DNA of 42,831 bases. Source: Bacteroidia bacterium (lineage in GTDB: Bacteria > Bacteroidota > Bacteroidia > J057). A program made the position numbers and the translations under genes. Of this stretch, positions 25,751 to 34,061 are shown piece by piece. The notes beneath the pieces are model-generated. The model saw only the letters and a program-made list of their open reading frames with translations. It was not told the origin of the DNA and made no database searches. Where the stretch lies: positions 1-42,831 of the forward strand of contig JAIBAH010000026.1 in NCBI GenBank assembly GCA_019695295.1. The letters run 5' to 3'. The first letter of the stretch is position 1; each line of letters starts with the position of its first letter.

Positions 25751-27526
25751 ATGTTGAGGAAAGAGACGTTACTGAAAATTTATCTGATAGTTGCAGGGTT
25801 ATTAATATCCCCCTTGCTCATCGCACAAAGCTGTACAGGACCTTTATCGGTAAACATACCGGGTTCAGGAACGGCAATGCCTCTTGCTATTCTGCCGTCG
25901 AGTACCGTACAGAATCTTACCTGTTCAGGGGTCGCTGACGGAGGAATTACAGTAAATGTAAACGGCGGAACTCTGGGATACACCTATTCCTGGTCAGATA
26001 ATCCGGCGATTAACTCGAATATCCGTACGGGTTTAGCCGCAGGTGCTTATACGTGTTGGGTTACTGATGGAAATGGCTGTACTCAGCAACAAATATTTAA
26101 TATCAGTGGAGTCCCTGTAGCACTTACTGCTTCCTCAAACTCACCTTTATGCACCGGGGCAACCCTGAATCTTAATGCTACAGGTTCCAATACGGGTAAT
26201 TTTGTCTGGACAAGCCCGGGTGGAGCAACCTATCCGGTTCAGAATGCTTCTATTCCTGCAGCTACTCCTTTTCATTCAGGGGCATGGAGTGTTAACTGGA
26301 CATCCGCAACGAATCCATCCTGTACCGCAACTCAGTCTGTCAATGTGTTTGTCGGGCCGATTAGTTTATTTGCCACACCCGACCCTATAGACAGCACATT
26401 AGTGCATTTTACTGTAAGTAATTGTACAGCACCCTATGTCGTTTACTGGAGACCCCTCCAAACCGGTACTGTCTGGCTGAACCAAAATATGGCTTCAAAT
26501 ACAACGTCAGTGGGTGGCTTACAGCCGGCAACCACCTATGTGGCTTATGCTGTAGATGCCAATGGAGCAACTACATCGATCATTTATTTCACAACCGGGG
26601 GAGTGCCTTTCTGCGGTCAGGCCCCTACGCTGACGGCATTACGATCCTGTGATAAGATTTTTACTGATTGGTCAGGAGGGAATATATTAAATTCGGGAGG
26701 AAGCCCCTACGGTCAGTATGCAGTACGGATTCGGAAGATTTCCCCTGTAATTGGGCCTACATCAAGTACTTATACAGCAAATCTGAGCCACGTATTTACA
26801 GTTACTCCTGCGAATTTTGGTTCAACATACGAAGTTACAGTAAGTGGAATGTGTGATAATCAATATTCTATTGTAAGCCCACCGGTTTACATAACGGCTA
26901 CCGACCCCCGTCCGAATCAACCCACAAACCTGACATTTTCCACAAGTTGTACCAGTTTAAGTAAAACGATTACGGTAAACTGGACTCCTCCTTCAAACGG
27001 ACTGGCCTTAAGTTATAGGGTAATATTCAAGAATGCGTCGAATGGAACCACTTTTGCCAATATTGCTACTTCACTGACAACAGTCACTAAAACCGTTGCT
27101 GCAAATGCTACCTATGAAATCTGGGTAGTACCGATAGGGTGTAGCAACCTGCAGGGGACTCATTCCCTTCACTATAATGTGACAGCTTGTTCAGGAGTCG
27201 TCACCCCGGTTATTCGTACTCAAAATCCGGATTTGGAAGAAGAGTCTGAGCTCATTGAAGAACTTCTGCCTGAATCCACTCTTTCAGTTTATCCTAACCC
27301 CAATAACGGAACCTTTACCGTGGCAATGTCTGATATTTTAGGTAACGTTGCAGCTATTGAGGTTGTAAATATTCTGGGTCAGGTGGTATATACCGCTGAA
27401 ACAGAGGTTGAAAACGGAAATCTGAAGCACGAGATCAAATTAGACGAGCAACTCTCTCAGGGTTCCTATCTGGTAAAAGTAACGACTCCTCAGGAGAGCT
27501 ATCAGACCAAGATTATCAAATTCTAA
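25751..27526 (+). CDS. Secreted SprB/Ig/FN3-like surface protein with T9SS type A sorting domain
   Basis: 591 residues. A signal peptide (about 1-26, ending SPLLIAQ) is followed by one SprB repeat (about 52-115, NGGTLGYTYSW, ending VTDGNGC), an Ig-like module (118-205), then beta-sandwich modules resembling fibronectin type III (about 208-490, e.g. SYRVIFKNASNGTTF). An acidic linker (EEESELIEELLPE) leads to a type A T9SS domain (about 515-591: LSVYPNPNNGTF, NILGQVVY, ending YQTKIIKF). It is the only one of the four proteins in this locus with a recognisable T9SS tail. It could be the cell-surface anchor for the two tail-less SprB-like neighbours, but that is inference. A strong terminator follows. 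Confidence 0.88.
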   Translation: MLRKETLLKIYLIVAGLLISPLLIAQSCTGPLSVNIPGSGTAMPLAILPSSTVQNLTCSGVADGGITVNVNGGTLGYTYSWSDNPAINSNIRTGLAAGAYTCWVTDGNGCTQQQIFNISGVPVALTASSNSPLCTGATLNLNATGSNTGNFVWTSPGGATYPVQNASIPAATPFHSGAWSVNWTSATNPSCTATQSVNVFVGPISLFATPDPIDSTLVHFTVSNCTAPYVVYWRPLQTGTVWLNQNMASNTTSVGGLQPATTYVAYAVDANGATTSIIYFTTGGVPFCGQAPTLTALRSCDKIFTDWSGGNILNSGGSPYGQYAVRIRKISPVIGPTSSTYTANLSHVFTVTPANFGSTYEVTVSGMCDNQYSIVSPPVYITATDPRPNQPTNLTFSTSCTSLSKTITVNWTPPSNGLALSYRVIFKNASNGTTFANIATSLTTVTKTVAANATYEIWVVPIGCSNLQGTHSLHYNVTACSGVVTPVIRTQNPDLEEESELIEELLPESTLSVYPNPNNGTFTVAMSDILGNVAAIEVVNILGQVVYTAETEVENGNLKHEIKLDEQLSQGSYLVKVTTPQESYQTKIIKF

Positions 27527-27551
27527 GGAGAAGGAAATAAAGCCAGGACAT

Positions 27552-27585
27552 AAAAAAAGCGATTCATAATGAATCGCTTTTTTTT
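27552..27585. terminator. Strong bidirectional terminator
   Basis: A perfect palindrome (AAAAAAAGCGATTCAT paired with ATGAATCGCTTTTTTT) lies between the convergent T9SS-tail protein gene (+) and the ferredoxin gene (-), with A and T tracts on both sides. Confidence 0.92.
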
Positions 27586-27607
27586 ATGGGGATAATGAAA
27601 AAATATT

Positions 27608-27955
27608 TCAGATATGAAGCCACTCTTTTTTATCGAGAAGTTCTTTATCATTTTCTACATAGTCCGGATCGGGTACGCAGCAATCCACAGGACAAACAGC
27701 TGCACACTGAGGCTCTTCGTGGAATCCTATACATTCGGTACACTTTTGAGGTACAATATAATAAACCTCGTCAGATACAGGTTCCATTTCTTCATTTGCC
27801 TGAATGATTACGCCATCGCCAAAATCTATACCGCCTTTAAGGGTCGTTCCGTCGGAAAACTTCCATTTAACGGCAGGTTCATAGATTGCATTATTGGGAC
27901 ATTCCGGCTCGCAGGCTCCGCAGTTGATACATTCACTCGTTATCGTAATTGCCAT
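27608..27955 (-). CDS. 2[4Fe-4S] ferredoxin
   Basis: 115 residues. The first cluster motif is CINCGACEPECP (Cys9, 12, 15, 19). The second is CTEC, then an eight-residue insert, then CAAVCPVDCC (Cys72, 75, 84, 88, 92). This spacing, with the insert and the extended C-terminus, fits the Alvin-type bacterial ferredoxins, which are low-potential cytoplasmic electron carriers. The ATG at 27955 is chosen because an upstream in-frame extension to 28024 would add a hydrophobic stretch before the conserved MAITITSEC start. It lies 111 bases downstream of the thioesterase gene. The redox partner is not known. Confidence 0.9.
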   Translation of the reverse strand: MAITITSECINCGACEPECPNNAIYEPAVKWKFSDGTTLKGGIDFGDGVIIQANEEMEPVSDEVYYIVPQKCTECIGFHEEPQCAAVCPVDCCVPDPDYVENDKELLDKKEWLHI

Positions 27956-28066
27956 ATATAATAAAAAAGTATATTGTATGAAGATTATGAAATAAATTAC
28001 TTTCCTCAAACGAACTTCCGGCAAAAAATGTTTTGAAAAATAATCCGGAAAGCGAAAGATTGGATA

Positions 28067-28495
28067 TTAATCTGTCCATCTTGTTCTGATAGCCATCGTA
28101 ATTCTGCTGATACAGATTATCCGGTTATTGTCGTCTTTGATTTCAATGGACCAGATATGAGTGGACTTACCAATATGAACCGGACGTGTTGTCCCGTAAA
28201 CGTATCCATTGGTTACTCCTTTGATGTGATTGGCATTGATTTCGAGGCCCAGTGCGTAGTGCCGGGAAGGATCCAGACAAAGATTGGCAGCAGTGCTACC
28301 CAGCGTCTCGGCAAGAGCAACTGAAGCGCCTCCGTGGAGCAATCCCATGGGTTGCTGGGTGCGGGAATCCACAGGCATACGGGCAGAGATAAAATCGTCT
28401 CCGATGTCTGTAAACTCTATTCCCAGATGTTTCATCATATTAACAATCCCAAACGCATTGAGATTTTCAATACTGACAGGTTGGTGCCAAATCAT
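28067..28495 (-). CDS. Hotdog-fold acyl-CoA thioesterase (PaaI/YdiI-like)
   Basis: 142 residues of the PaaI/YdiI thioesterase type. The HGG motif that begins the long hotdog helix is in LLHGGASVALAETLGS, which includes the catalytic acidic residue (AETLGS) typical of the YdiI/MenI group. Family members hydrolyse aromatic or 1,4-dihydroxy-2-naphthoyl-CoA thioesters; a role in menaquinone synthesis is possible because Bacteroidota use menaquinone, but the sequence does not prove it. The ATG at 28495 is preferred to a TTG at 28507. It lies 14 bases downstream of tpiA on the same strand, so they are probably co-transcribed. Confidence 0.88.
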   Translation of the reverse strand: MIWHQPVSIENLNAFGIVNMMKHLGIEFTDIGDDFISARMPVDSRTQQPMGLLHGGASVALAETLGSTAANLCLDPSRHYALGLEINANHIKGVTNGYVYGTTRPVHIGKSTHIWSIEIKDDNNRIICISRITMAIRTRWTD

Positions 28496-28509
28496 ATTCC
28501 GGAGCAAAA

Positions 28510-29274
28510 TTAAGGAAGTGCTTTTACGATTTCGGCAAATTCTCTGGATTTCAGGCTTGCTCCTCCTACCAATCCTCCGTCAATATCGGGTTGAGAGAAC
28601 AGCTCTGGTGCGCTGGATGCCGTTACACTGCCTCCGTAAAGAATAGAGGTTTCATCTGCGACCGATGCTCCGTATTTTTCACTGATAATACGGCGGATAA
28701 AGGCGTGAACTTCCTGTGCCTGTTGAGGGGTTGCTGTTTTGCCGGTACCGATTGCCCAAACAGGTTCATAGGCAACAATGATTTTCCGTACCTCATCCTC
28801 AGTAAGAAGGAATAATACCTGTTCTGTTTGTTGTTGAATTACTTCAAATGTTTTTCCGGACTCTCTTGCTGACAATGTTTCACCCACACAATAGATAGGA
28901 TAAATCCCAAACCTGAGACAGAGTCTGATTTTGGCGAGAAGCTGATCGTGACTTTCTCCGAAATATTGCCTTCTTTCCGAGTGCCCGATAATACAATGAG
29001 AAGCTCCGACAGACTGTATCATCTGAGCGCTGCATTCACCGGTATAGGCTCCGCTTTCTTTGGTATAAATATTCTGAGCGGCAAGGTGAAAACGGGAATG
29101 ATTTTTTAAAAGATGATGAGCAGGGTATAAAAACGGAAAAGGGGGAGCTAAAACGACTTCGGCGCTACCAGAGTATTCATCGTTAATCATTTGTGTAAGC
29201 TCACTAATCAGGGTTTGGGCCTGAGTGAGGTCAAGGTTCATCTTCCAGTTACCTGCGGCTATTTTTTTTCTCAT
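28510..29274 (-). CDS. tpiA: Triosephosphate isomerase
   Basis: 254 residues, the normal length. It interconverts glyceraldehyde 3-phosphate and dihydroxyacetone phosphate in glycolysis and gluconeogenesis. Active-site residues are all present: Asn9 and Lys11 in GNWKMN, His98 in IIGHSERR, Glu170 in VAYEPVWAIGTG, and the phosphate-binding GGVASLK-like loop near the end (GGLVGGASLK). A TACCTTTG promoter box lies 28 bases upstream. It heads a leftward group with the thioesterase and ferredoxin genes. Confidence 0.97.
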   Translation of the reverse strand: MRKKIAAGNWKMNLDLTQAQTLISELTQMINDEYSGSAEVVLAPPFPFLYPAHHLLKNHSRFHLAAQNIYTKESGAYTGECSAQMIQSVGASHCIIGHSERRQYFGESHDQLLAKIRLCLRFGIYPIYCVGETLSARESGKTFEVIQQQTEQVLFLLTEDEVRKIIVAYEPVWAIGTGKTATPQQAQEVHAFIRRIISEKYGASVADETSILYGGSVTASSAPELFSQPDIDGGLVGGASLKSREFAEIVKALP

Positions 29275-29301
29275 AATTTTTTATATAAAAAGAATCCGGT
29301 A

Positions 29302-29309
29302 CAAAGGTA
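29302..29309 (-). promoter_or_regulatory. -7 box (TACCTTTG) for tpiA
   Basis: TACCTTTG on the minus strand matches the Bacteroidota consensus, 28 bases before the tpiA ATG. Confidence 0.68.
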
Positions 29310-29500
29310 AGGAATTTTAGTGTGTAAACGCATCAGTTGTCAGATAAAATAAATAATCAGAAAAAGAGAAATACCGGTTTGAATGAAAGATGAATCTGCC
29401 CGAGCATTATCTTTTTCTGAAACAACGCTTCTTCTCATAAAAGCATTGTAACATAATTCATGAGATATTTGAAGTATGGGGAAATTAAAAAAAATAATAG

Positions 29501-29508
29501 TATCTTTG
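29501..29508 (+). promoter_or_regulatory. -7 box (TATCTTTG) that decides the histidine-kinase start
   Basis: TATCTTTG matches TAnnTTTG. It lies downstream of the most distal in-frame ATG (29460) and upstream of ATGs at 29517 and 29529, so transcripts made here cannot use the 29460 start. Confidence 0.65.
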
Positions 29509-29528
29509 TACCCGAAATGATAATTTTT

Positions 29529-30836
29529 ATGAGGTGGATTAAATCATTGGAACGAACAGGGATAAGTGAAGAGACAAGCGAATTAAACAAAATGTTTGTA
29601 ACCTTAACCAATCGGGGGGCTTTGGTGTATTTTTTCTTTTCGCTGACTTCCATTTTTGTTACCGGAATTTTTGTGCCCTTTGTGAGTATCTATCCCATGA
29701 TTCTGATAACTTGTACCTACTTGTTTACCTTTGTGTTTAATTACTATCAGTATTATGAGAGTGCAAGGTATAATTCATGGGTCGTAACGCTGATTCTGAT
29801 TTTCTGGATGTCTTCTACTTTTGGGTATGAAAGTAATTCTCATTTACTTTTATTTATTGTAATCCTGACAACCGTGATTGCTTTTGAGTTTAAGCCTGTG
29901 AGGCACCTGATTTTTTTAATCAGTATTCCGGTAATTGAACTGATACTGCTTTATCTCACAGATTTTTCCCTGTTCAGGAATGAAACAATTTCTGCCTCAG
30001 TCGTAAAAATCATCAGTATAAATATCTCCTTTAGTACAGCCATCGGACTGGGAATAGCGGCTCTTAATTACCGCACAGAGTTTGAGCAAAGAACCCTGAA
30101 AATCAAGGCTTCAGAAGAAGCGATAAAAGCAAAAAACATAGAACTTAAAAAAACGAATGAAGAACTTGACGCTTTTATTTACAGGGTTTCTCATGACTTA
30201 AGGGCTCCGATTGCATCGGCAATCGGCCTGGTGGGTTTGTGTAAATCTGATAAAGAAAACACCGGATACTATCTGGATTTGCAGGAAAACAGCCTGAATA
30301 AACTGGAATTTTTCATCAACGATGTTTTGCATTACTCCAGAAACAAAAGAATGGAACTCAATATTTCTGAAATGAATCTCGAAAAAATTGTGGACGATTC
30401 AGTCAGTTTAATGCAGCATGACGAAAACTACATTAAAGTGAAAATTATCAGGGATTTTCATCATTCAAGACCTTTTTATACTGACGGATTCCGGGTTCAG
30501 ATTATAATAAACAATCTTATTTCGAATGCATTCCGCTATCATGATAAACTGAAACCCAATCCTTATATCAAAATCAGTACAACTTCTGATGATGAAAAAC
30601 TACAGATAAAAGTTTCTGATAATGGATTGGGGATACCAGAAAAGTATTTGCCCCGGGTCTTTGATATGTTTTACCGGGCATCTAAAAATTCCAAAGGCTC
30701 CGGGCTTGGACTATATATTGCAAAAGAAGCGGTACTGGCGCTCAAGGGGGAAATTACAGTAACTTCCATTGAAAACCAGGGTACTACTTTCAACGTTATC
30801 ATCCCGAAAACACAACAGGAAAAAAAACATCCGTAA
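29529..30836 (+). CDS. Membrane sensor histidine kinase (orphan)
   Basis: 435 residues from the ATG at 29529; an ATG at 29517 is also possible, but the one at 29460 lies upstream of the -7 box. About six hydrophobic helices (roughly 30-185) form a membrane sensor without an obvious extracytoplasmic domain. A short coiled coil (about 190-212) leads to the HisKA domain with SHDLRAP (His222) and the ATPase domain: N box INNLISNAFRYHD, G1 SDNGLGIP, F box FDMFYRA, and G2 GSGLGLYIAKEAV. It autophosphorylates on His and passes phosphate to a response regulator; no receiver gene is in the window, so the partner is elsewhere. It is convergent with the YARHG lipoprotein gene. Confidence 0.9.
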   Translation: MRWIKSLERTGISEETSELNKMFVTLTNRGALVYFFFSLTSIFVTGIFVPFVSIYPMILITCTYLFTFVFNYYQYYESARYNSWVVTLILIFWMSSTFGYESNSHLLLFIVILTTVIAFEFKPVRHLIFLISIPVIELILLYLTDFSLFRNETISASVVKIISINISFSTAIGLGIAALNYRTEFEQRTLKIKASEEAIKAKNIELKKTNEELDAFIYRVSHDLRAPIASAIGLVGLCKSDKENTGYYLDLQENSLNKLEFFINDVLHYSRNKRMELNISEMNLEKIVDDSVSLMQHDENYIKVKIIRDFHHSRPFYTDGFRVQIIINNLISNAFRYHDKLKPNPYIKISTTSDDEKLQIKVSDNGLGIPEKYLPRVFDMFYRASKNSKGSGLGLYIAKEAVLALKGEITVTSIENQGTTFNVIIPKTQQEKKHP

Positions 30837-30848
30837 AGCGTCACACAA

Positions 30849-30888
30849 AAAAAGGAATTCTCCGGGATTGTCCGAAAAACTCCTTTCT
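30849..30888. terminator. Imperfect bidirectional terminator
   Basis: AAAGGA (30851-30856) pairs with TCCTTT (30881-30886) around a smaller CGG/CCG stem. An A7 run on the left gives a T7 tract on the minus strand, so it suits the leftward YARHG gene best and may also serve the kinase gene. Confidence 0.5.
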
Positions 30889-30908
30889 TATCCTGTTCTC
30901 AACAGCGG

Positions 30909-31703
30909 TTATCTGCCAAAAGAGTCGTAATACTCTGCAGCATATTTTTCATACTGCTTTATTAAATCCACATTCTTCTTTTCTACTTCGGTAAGCATAT
31001 TGCGGATATCGGTATGCATAGGCATATACCATTCCTGATTGTCAAAATAAGCCCTCATGTCTTTCATTTTAAAAGCATATCCGTGGCGGGCATAAATCTC
31101 ATTACGCATCAGGCGCAAATCGGCTTTTACCATATTGGCTACTTCTTCTTCTACCAATACCTTGGTTGATGCATAGGGATACTGACCTTTGTCTGTAGTA
31201 TATTGAAAAGTTCTTTTATCGAGGTTATAGGTTTTGGCCTTCAGTTTGGAATCATTGGGAGCCCATTTTCCGGTAAGTTTTCCATTGGAACTCACTACAC
31301 TGAATTCAAAAGAGCCATCATATTTATCATCACCGGGTTCTTTTACAGAGAAGGTATATCCGTCGTTGTTTTGGGTATAAGTTCCTTTAAAGGGGCGGTT
31401 GTTTCCGGATACAATGCTGTGCCCCATTACCTCACCGTTGGAAAGCGAATTGATGGAAATCGTGATTTTGTTTTGTAAACCCTGACCATCAATAGGGATA
31501 AACATCCCGCAATAAGTACCCATGACTTCTGACTGGGCTTTGGCTCCGCCGGTTATTCCTCTGTCTTCGCCTCCGGAAATATTTTCTTTTACGACGGAAT
31601 TGCCTCCTGACTCGTCTTTGTCCTCCTCTTCTGCATTGGTTTTACAGGAAAAAAAGAAAGAAATGGTTAACATTACAATTAAGATGGATTGAACTTGTTT
31701 CAT
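30909..31703 (-). CDS. YARHG-domain lipoprotein
   Basis: 264 residues. A short signal sequence ends in a lipobox-like FFSC with Cys20, followed by an acidic, Gly/Ser-rich stretch of the kind found after lipidated Cys in Bacteroidota surface lipoproteins. The middle (about 60-160) is beta-rich, with GKLTGKWAPNDSKL resembling lipid- or ligand-binding barrel strands. The C-terminal part carries the YARHG motif (RNEIYARHGYAFK, about 200) followed by WYMPMH, a domain of unknown function found in bacterial extracellular proteins. The binding target is unknown. It is convergent with the histidine kinase gene. Confidence 0.83.
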   Translation of the reverse strand: MKQVQSILIVMLTISFFFSCKTNAEEEDKDESGGNSVVKENISGGEDRGITGGAKAQSEVMGTYCGMFIPIDGQGLQNKITISINSLSNGEVMGHSIVSGNNRPFKGTYTQNNDGYTFSVKEPGDDKYDGSFEFSVVSSNGKLTGKWAPNDSKLKAKTYNLDKRTFQYTTDKGQYPYASTKVLVEEEVANMVKADLRLMRNEIYARHGYAFKMKDMRAYFDNQEWYMPMHTDIRNMLTEVEKKNVDLIKQYEKYAAEYYDSFGR

Positions 31704-31830
31704 AAGTATTTATGTTAAATAGAATTTTTTACGAAATTACCGGATAAAAATGATAAGTCCAAATATTTTCTTATTTTCGTACTTTTAAAAACAGAATGAA
31801 AAAAATGTTCAAAAAAACAATCACAGAATA

Positions 31831-32487
31831 ATGGCCAAAAGTATTATCAGGATTTTTACTTATTTATTGCTGGCTTTTTTTACCTGGCTGATGATAGAGA
31901 TTACCGCAAGATATATCCCTATGGCTGATAATGTCGCTTTTCTGGCAATCAAACAACAATATATTGGGATTATTCACTGGAAAACAGCGTTTTTTATCCA
32001 TGTTTACAGTTCTGTATTTGTACTAATTGCGGGATTTACACAATTTTCTTCCCTGATTTTACGTAAATGGAAAGTACTGCATCGCTGGATGGGAAAATTA
32101 TATGTGCTGAATATTCTCTTTATTACCGGCCCGTCGGCATTTATCATGGCTTTGTATGCCAACGGAGGCCTGTCGTCCCGTTTTGCGTTTGGGATACTGG
32201 CTGTTCTGTGGCTGTATTTTACAGCAAAAGCGTGGATACTGGTAAAAAGGAAAGCGTTCAAAGCCCATAAAAACTTCATGCTCAGAAGCTACGCCCTTAC
32301 ATTTTCGGCCGTAACGCTAAGAGTCTGGAAATGGCTGATTGTACTGATTTTTCATCCCGGTCCCATGGATGTATATATGATTGTTGCCTGGCTGGGGTGG
32401 ATACCTAACCTTTTGGTGATTGAATGGTATATAAGGAAAGAAGCTGTATGGAAAATGAAAAAGAAAGACATCGTGATTACTAACTAA
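31831..32487 (+). CDS. DUF2306-family membrane protein
   Basis: 218 residues with five to six hydrophobic segments and paired His residues within or next to them (FFIHVYSS, KVLHRWMGKLYV, KAHKNFMLRSYAL), the pattern seen in DUF2306 membrane proteins. The family has no settled function. Histidines at membrane edges would fit metal or heme binding, but that is inference. The start is the ATG at 31831. It is followed after 15 bases by the next gene on the same strand, so the two are likely co-transcribed. Confidence 0.82.
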   Translation: MAKSIIRIFTYLLLAFFTWLMIEITARYIPMADNVAFLAIKQQYIGIIHWKTAFFIHVYSSVFVLIAGFTQFSSLILRKWKVLHRWMGKLYVLNILFITGPSAFIMALYANGGLSSRFAFGILAVLWLYFTAKAWILVKRKAFKAHKNFMLRSYALTFSAVTLRVWKWLIVLIFHPGPMDVYMIVAWLGWIPNLLVIEWYIRKEAVWKMKKKDIVITN

Positions 32488-32502
32488 ATTTTATTAATAA
32501 AT

Positions 32503-34014
32503 ATGAAGAAAAACGTTTTTACTGGAATTTTTCTGTTATCTTGTATGTTGCCCGTTGCTTTATTGGGGCAGAAACAAAGAGTATATACGCTGAAGCAGGG
32601 TGAGCGTATCAAAACAATGGAGTGCGGTATGGGAATAACGAACGCCGCCGATGGTTATACTTTACTCATTGAAAAGGCAGAGATGGAGTCTCCCGGACAG
32701 GACGAAAACAACCGCACTACCTTTTATGCTGTTACTCCTAAAAAAACGTATGGCCCTTATATAGAGCCGGTTGTGAATTCCTACTCACCGGATACCCGCT
32801 ACGGTGCCGTAATTCTGACGGAAGGGGACCCCGAAAATTATGAAAATACCAGAAGCTACGTATTATTTAATGACGGCAGAATGGAAGGCCCGTTTAAGGG
32901 ATATTCCAATGTGGTATTTGCAGAAGATAATACGGAATGGGCTATTACCGCAGATTTCTTTGACGCTAAAACCGAAAAGTCTTCTACCACACTTCAGTTT
33001 AAGGGAGGAAAACCCATCTACAGTAAAAAATCAGAGTACGTAGTATATGCACCCAAAGGCCATTATTCTGCCCGTGTAACTTCTGACTCAGACCAGGACG
33101 GAAACTATTGGTCAGAGTATTACTTTAGCAATGACACTAAATACGGCCCGTGTGAAGTAAGACAGTTTCAGTTTACAGAAAATGGCAATGGTTACGGGCT
33201 TTTGTGCAGTAAAGCGGGTCAGCTTTTTATGGTGGTTAATGGAAAAGAAACAAGAGTATCCGGTGAAGTATCCAGTTTTCAGATGGCTCCCGACGGAAGC
33301 GAATGGGCATTACAGATTTCCAATCCGGATGGAAGCGGCTATATAGAGTTTGCCAATGGTAAAAAAACAGAACTCTACCAGTATATTGCAGTTGCTTCTC
33401 TTTTTTATGACAAGTCCCGGAAATGTTTCGGATGGGTCACCGGGGATATGAATGATAAAATAGAAGTTCATTTTAGTAACGGGAATAAACTTGGCCCTTT
33501 TACCACCCCTTCAAATTTACCTCAGATGCCTCCTGCAGAGACGGAAGAGCCCCCCGTATTTTTTCTGAGTGCCTATCCTGCGTTTAATACCTCCGGCAGC
33601 GAATGGTGTATGCAGGTGATTTCTAATACAAGCAATTGTCTTTTGTATAAAAATAAACAGGGAGAATGGAGTCTGGAAGGTGCGCCTGGTCTTATCAATA
33701 ATGGTTTTGACGGGAAAAGTAATTTTTATTATATAGTAGAAGAAGGGGTGGACACTGAAAATTACGTATTCAACTACTATATTGTCTATCCGAATCTGAA
33801 TAAAAAAGAAAAACTTCCGGAATATCCTTACGGGATTACTTTTCCGGAGGATACAGACAAGTGGTATATGCAACTTTCCGACGGCTCGCTTTATTTTAAT
33901 GATAAAACGATGCAAAAAGACGCTTTTGCAATGCGTTATGATAAAAAAGAAAAGAAACTCTACTGGATGAGCCTTGAGGGGCAAACCATTTTTCTGAATT
34001 CAAAACCGTTTTAA
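32503..34014 (+). CDS. Secreted protein of unknown function, repeated beta-strand motifs
   Basis: 503 residues with a signal peptide (about 1-22, ending VALLGQ). The mature part has no enzyme motif I recognise. A loose pattern recurs: a strand ending in GP[FY] or YGP (KTYGPYIEP, RMEGPFKGY, TKYGPCEV, NKLGPFTTP), followed by strands with Trp (WAITADFF, WALQISN, WCMQVIS, WYMQLSD). This suggests a beta-propeller or beta-helix of repeated sheets. No T9SS tail or lipobox is evident, so it is probably periplasmic. It lies 15 bases after the DUF2306 gene and 47 bases before the FAD oxidoreductase gene. A small TCTCCG/CGGAGA stem at 34024-34044 separates it from the latter. Confidence 0.72.
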   Translation: MKKNVFTGIFLLSCMLPVALLGQKQRVYTLKQGERIKTMECGMGITNAADGYTLLIEKAEMESPGQDENNRTTFYAVTPKKTYGPYIEPVVNSYSPDTRYGAVILTEGDPENYENTRSYVLFNDGRMEGPFKGYSNVVFAEDNTEWAITADFFDAKTEKSSTTLQFKGGKPIYSKKSEYVVYAPKGHYSARVTSDSDQDGNYWSEYYFSNDTKYGPCEVRQFQFTENGNGYGLLCSKAGQLFMVVNGKETRVSGEVSSFQMAPDGSEWALQISNPDGSGYIEFANGKKTELYQYIAVASLFYDKSRKCFGWVTGDMNDKIEVHFSNGNKLGPFTTPSNLPQMPPAETEEPPVFFLSAYPAFNTSGSEWCMQVISNTSNCLLYKNKQGEWSLEGAPGLINNGFDGKSNFYYIVEEGVDTENYVFNYYIVYPNLNKKEKLPEYPYGITFPEDTDKWYMQLSDGSLYFNDKTMQKDAFAMRYDKKEKKLYWMSLEGQTIFLNSKPF

Positions 34015-34061
34015 AATGACTTTTCTCCGGAACAAAAACGGAGATAGGCTGAGCAGAAAAA

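Noticed and set aside
33517-33984. 155-codon minus-strand frame inside the secreted unknown protein gene
   Set aside because: Low-complexity, Phe/Ile-rich antisense frame without promoter or domain features.
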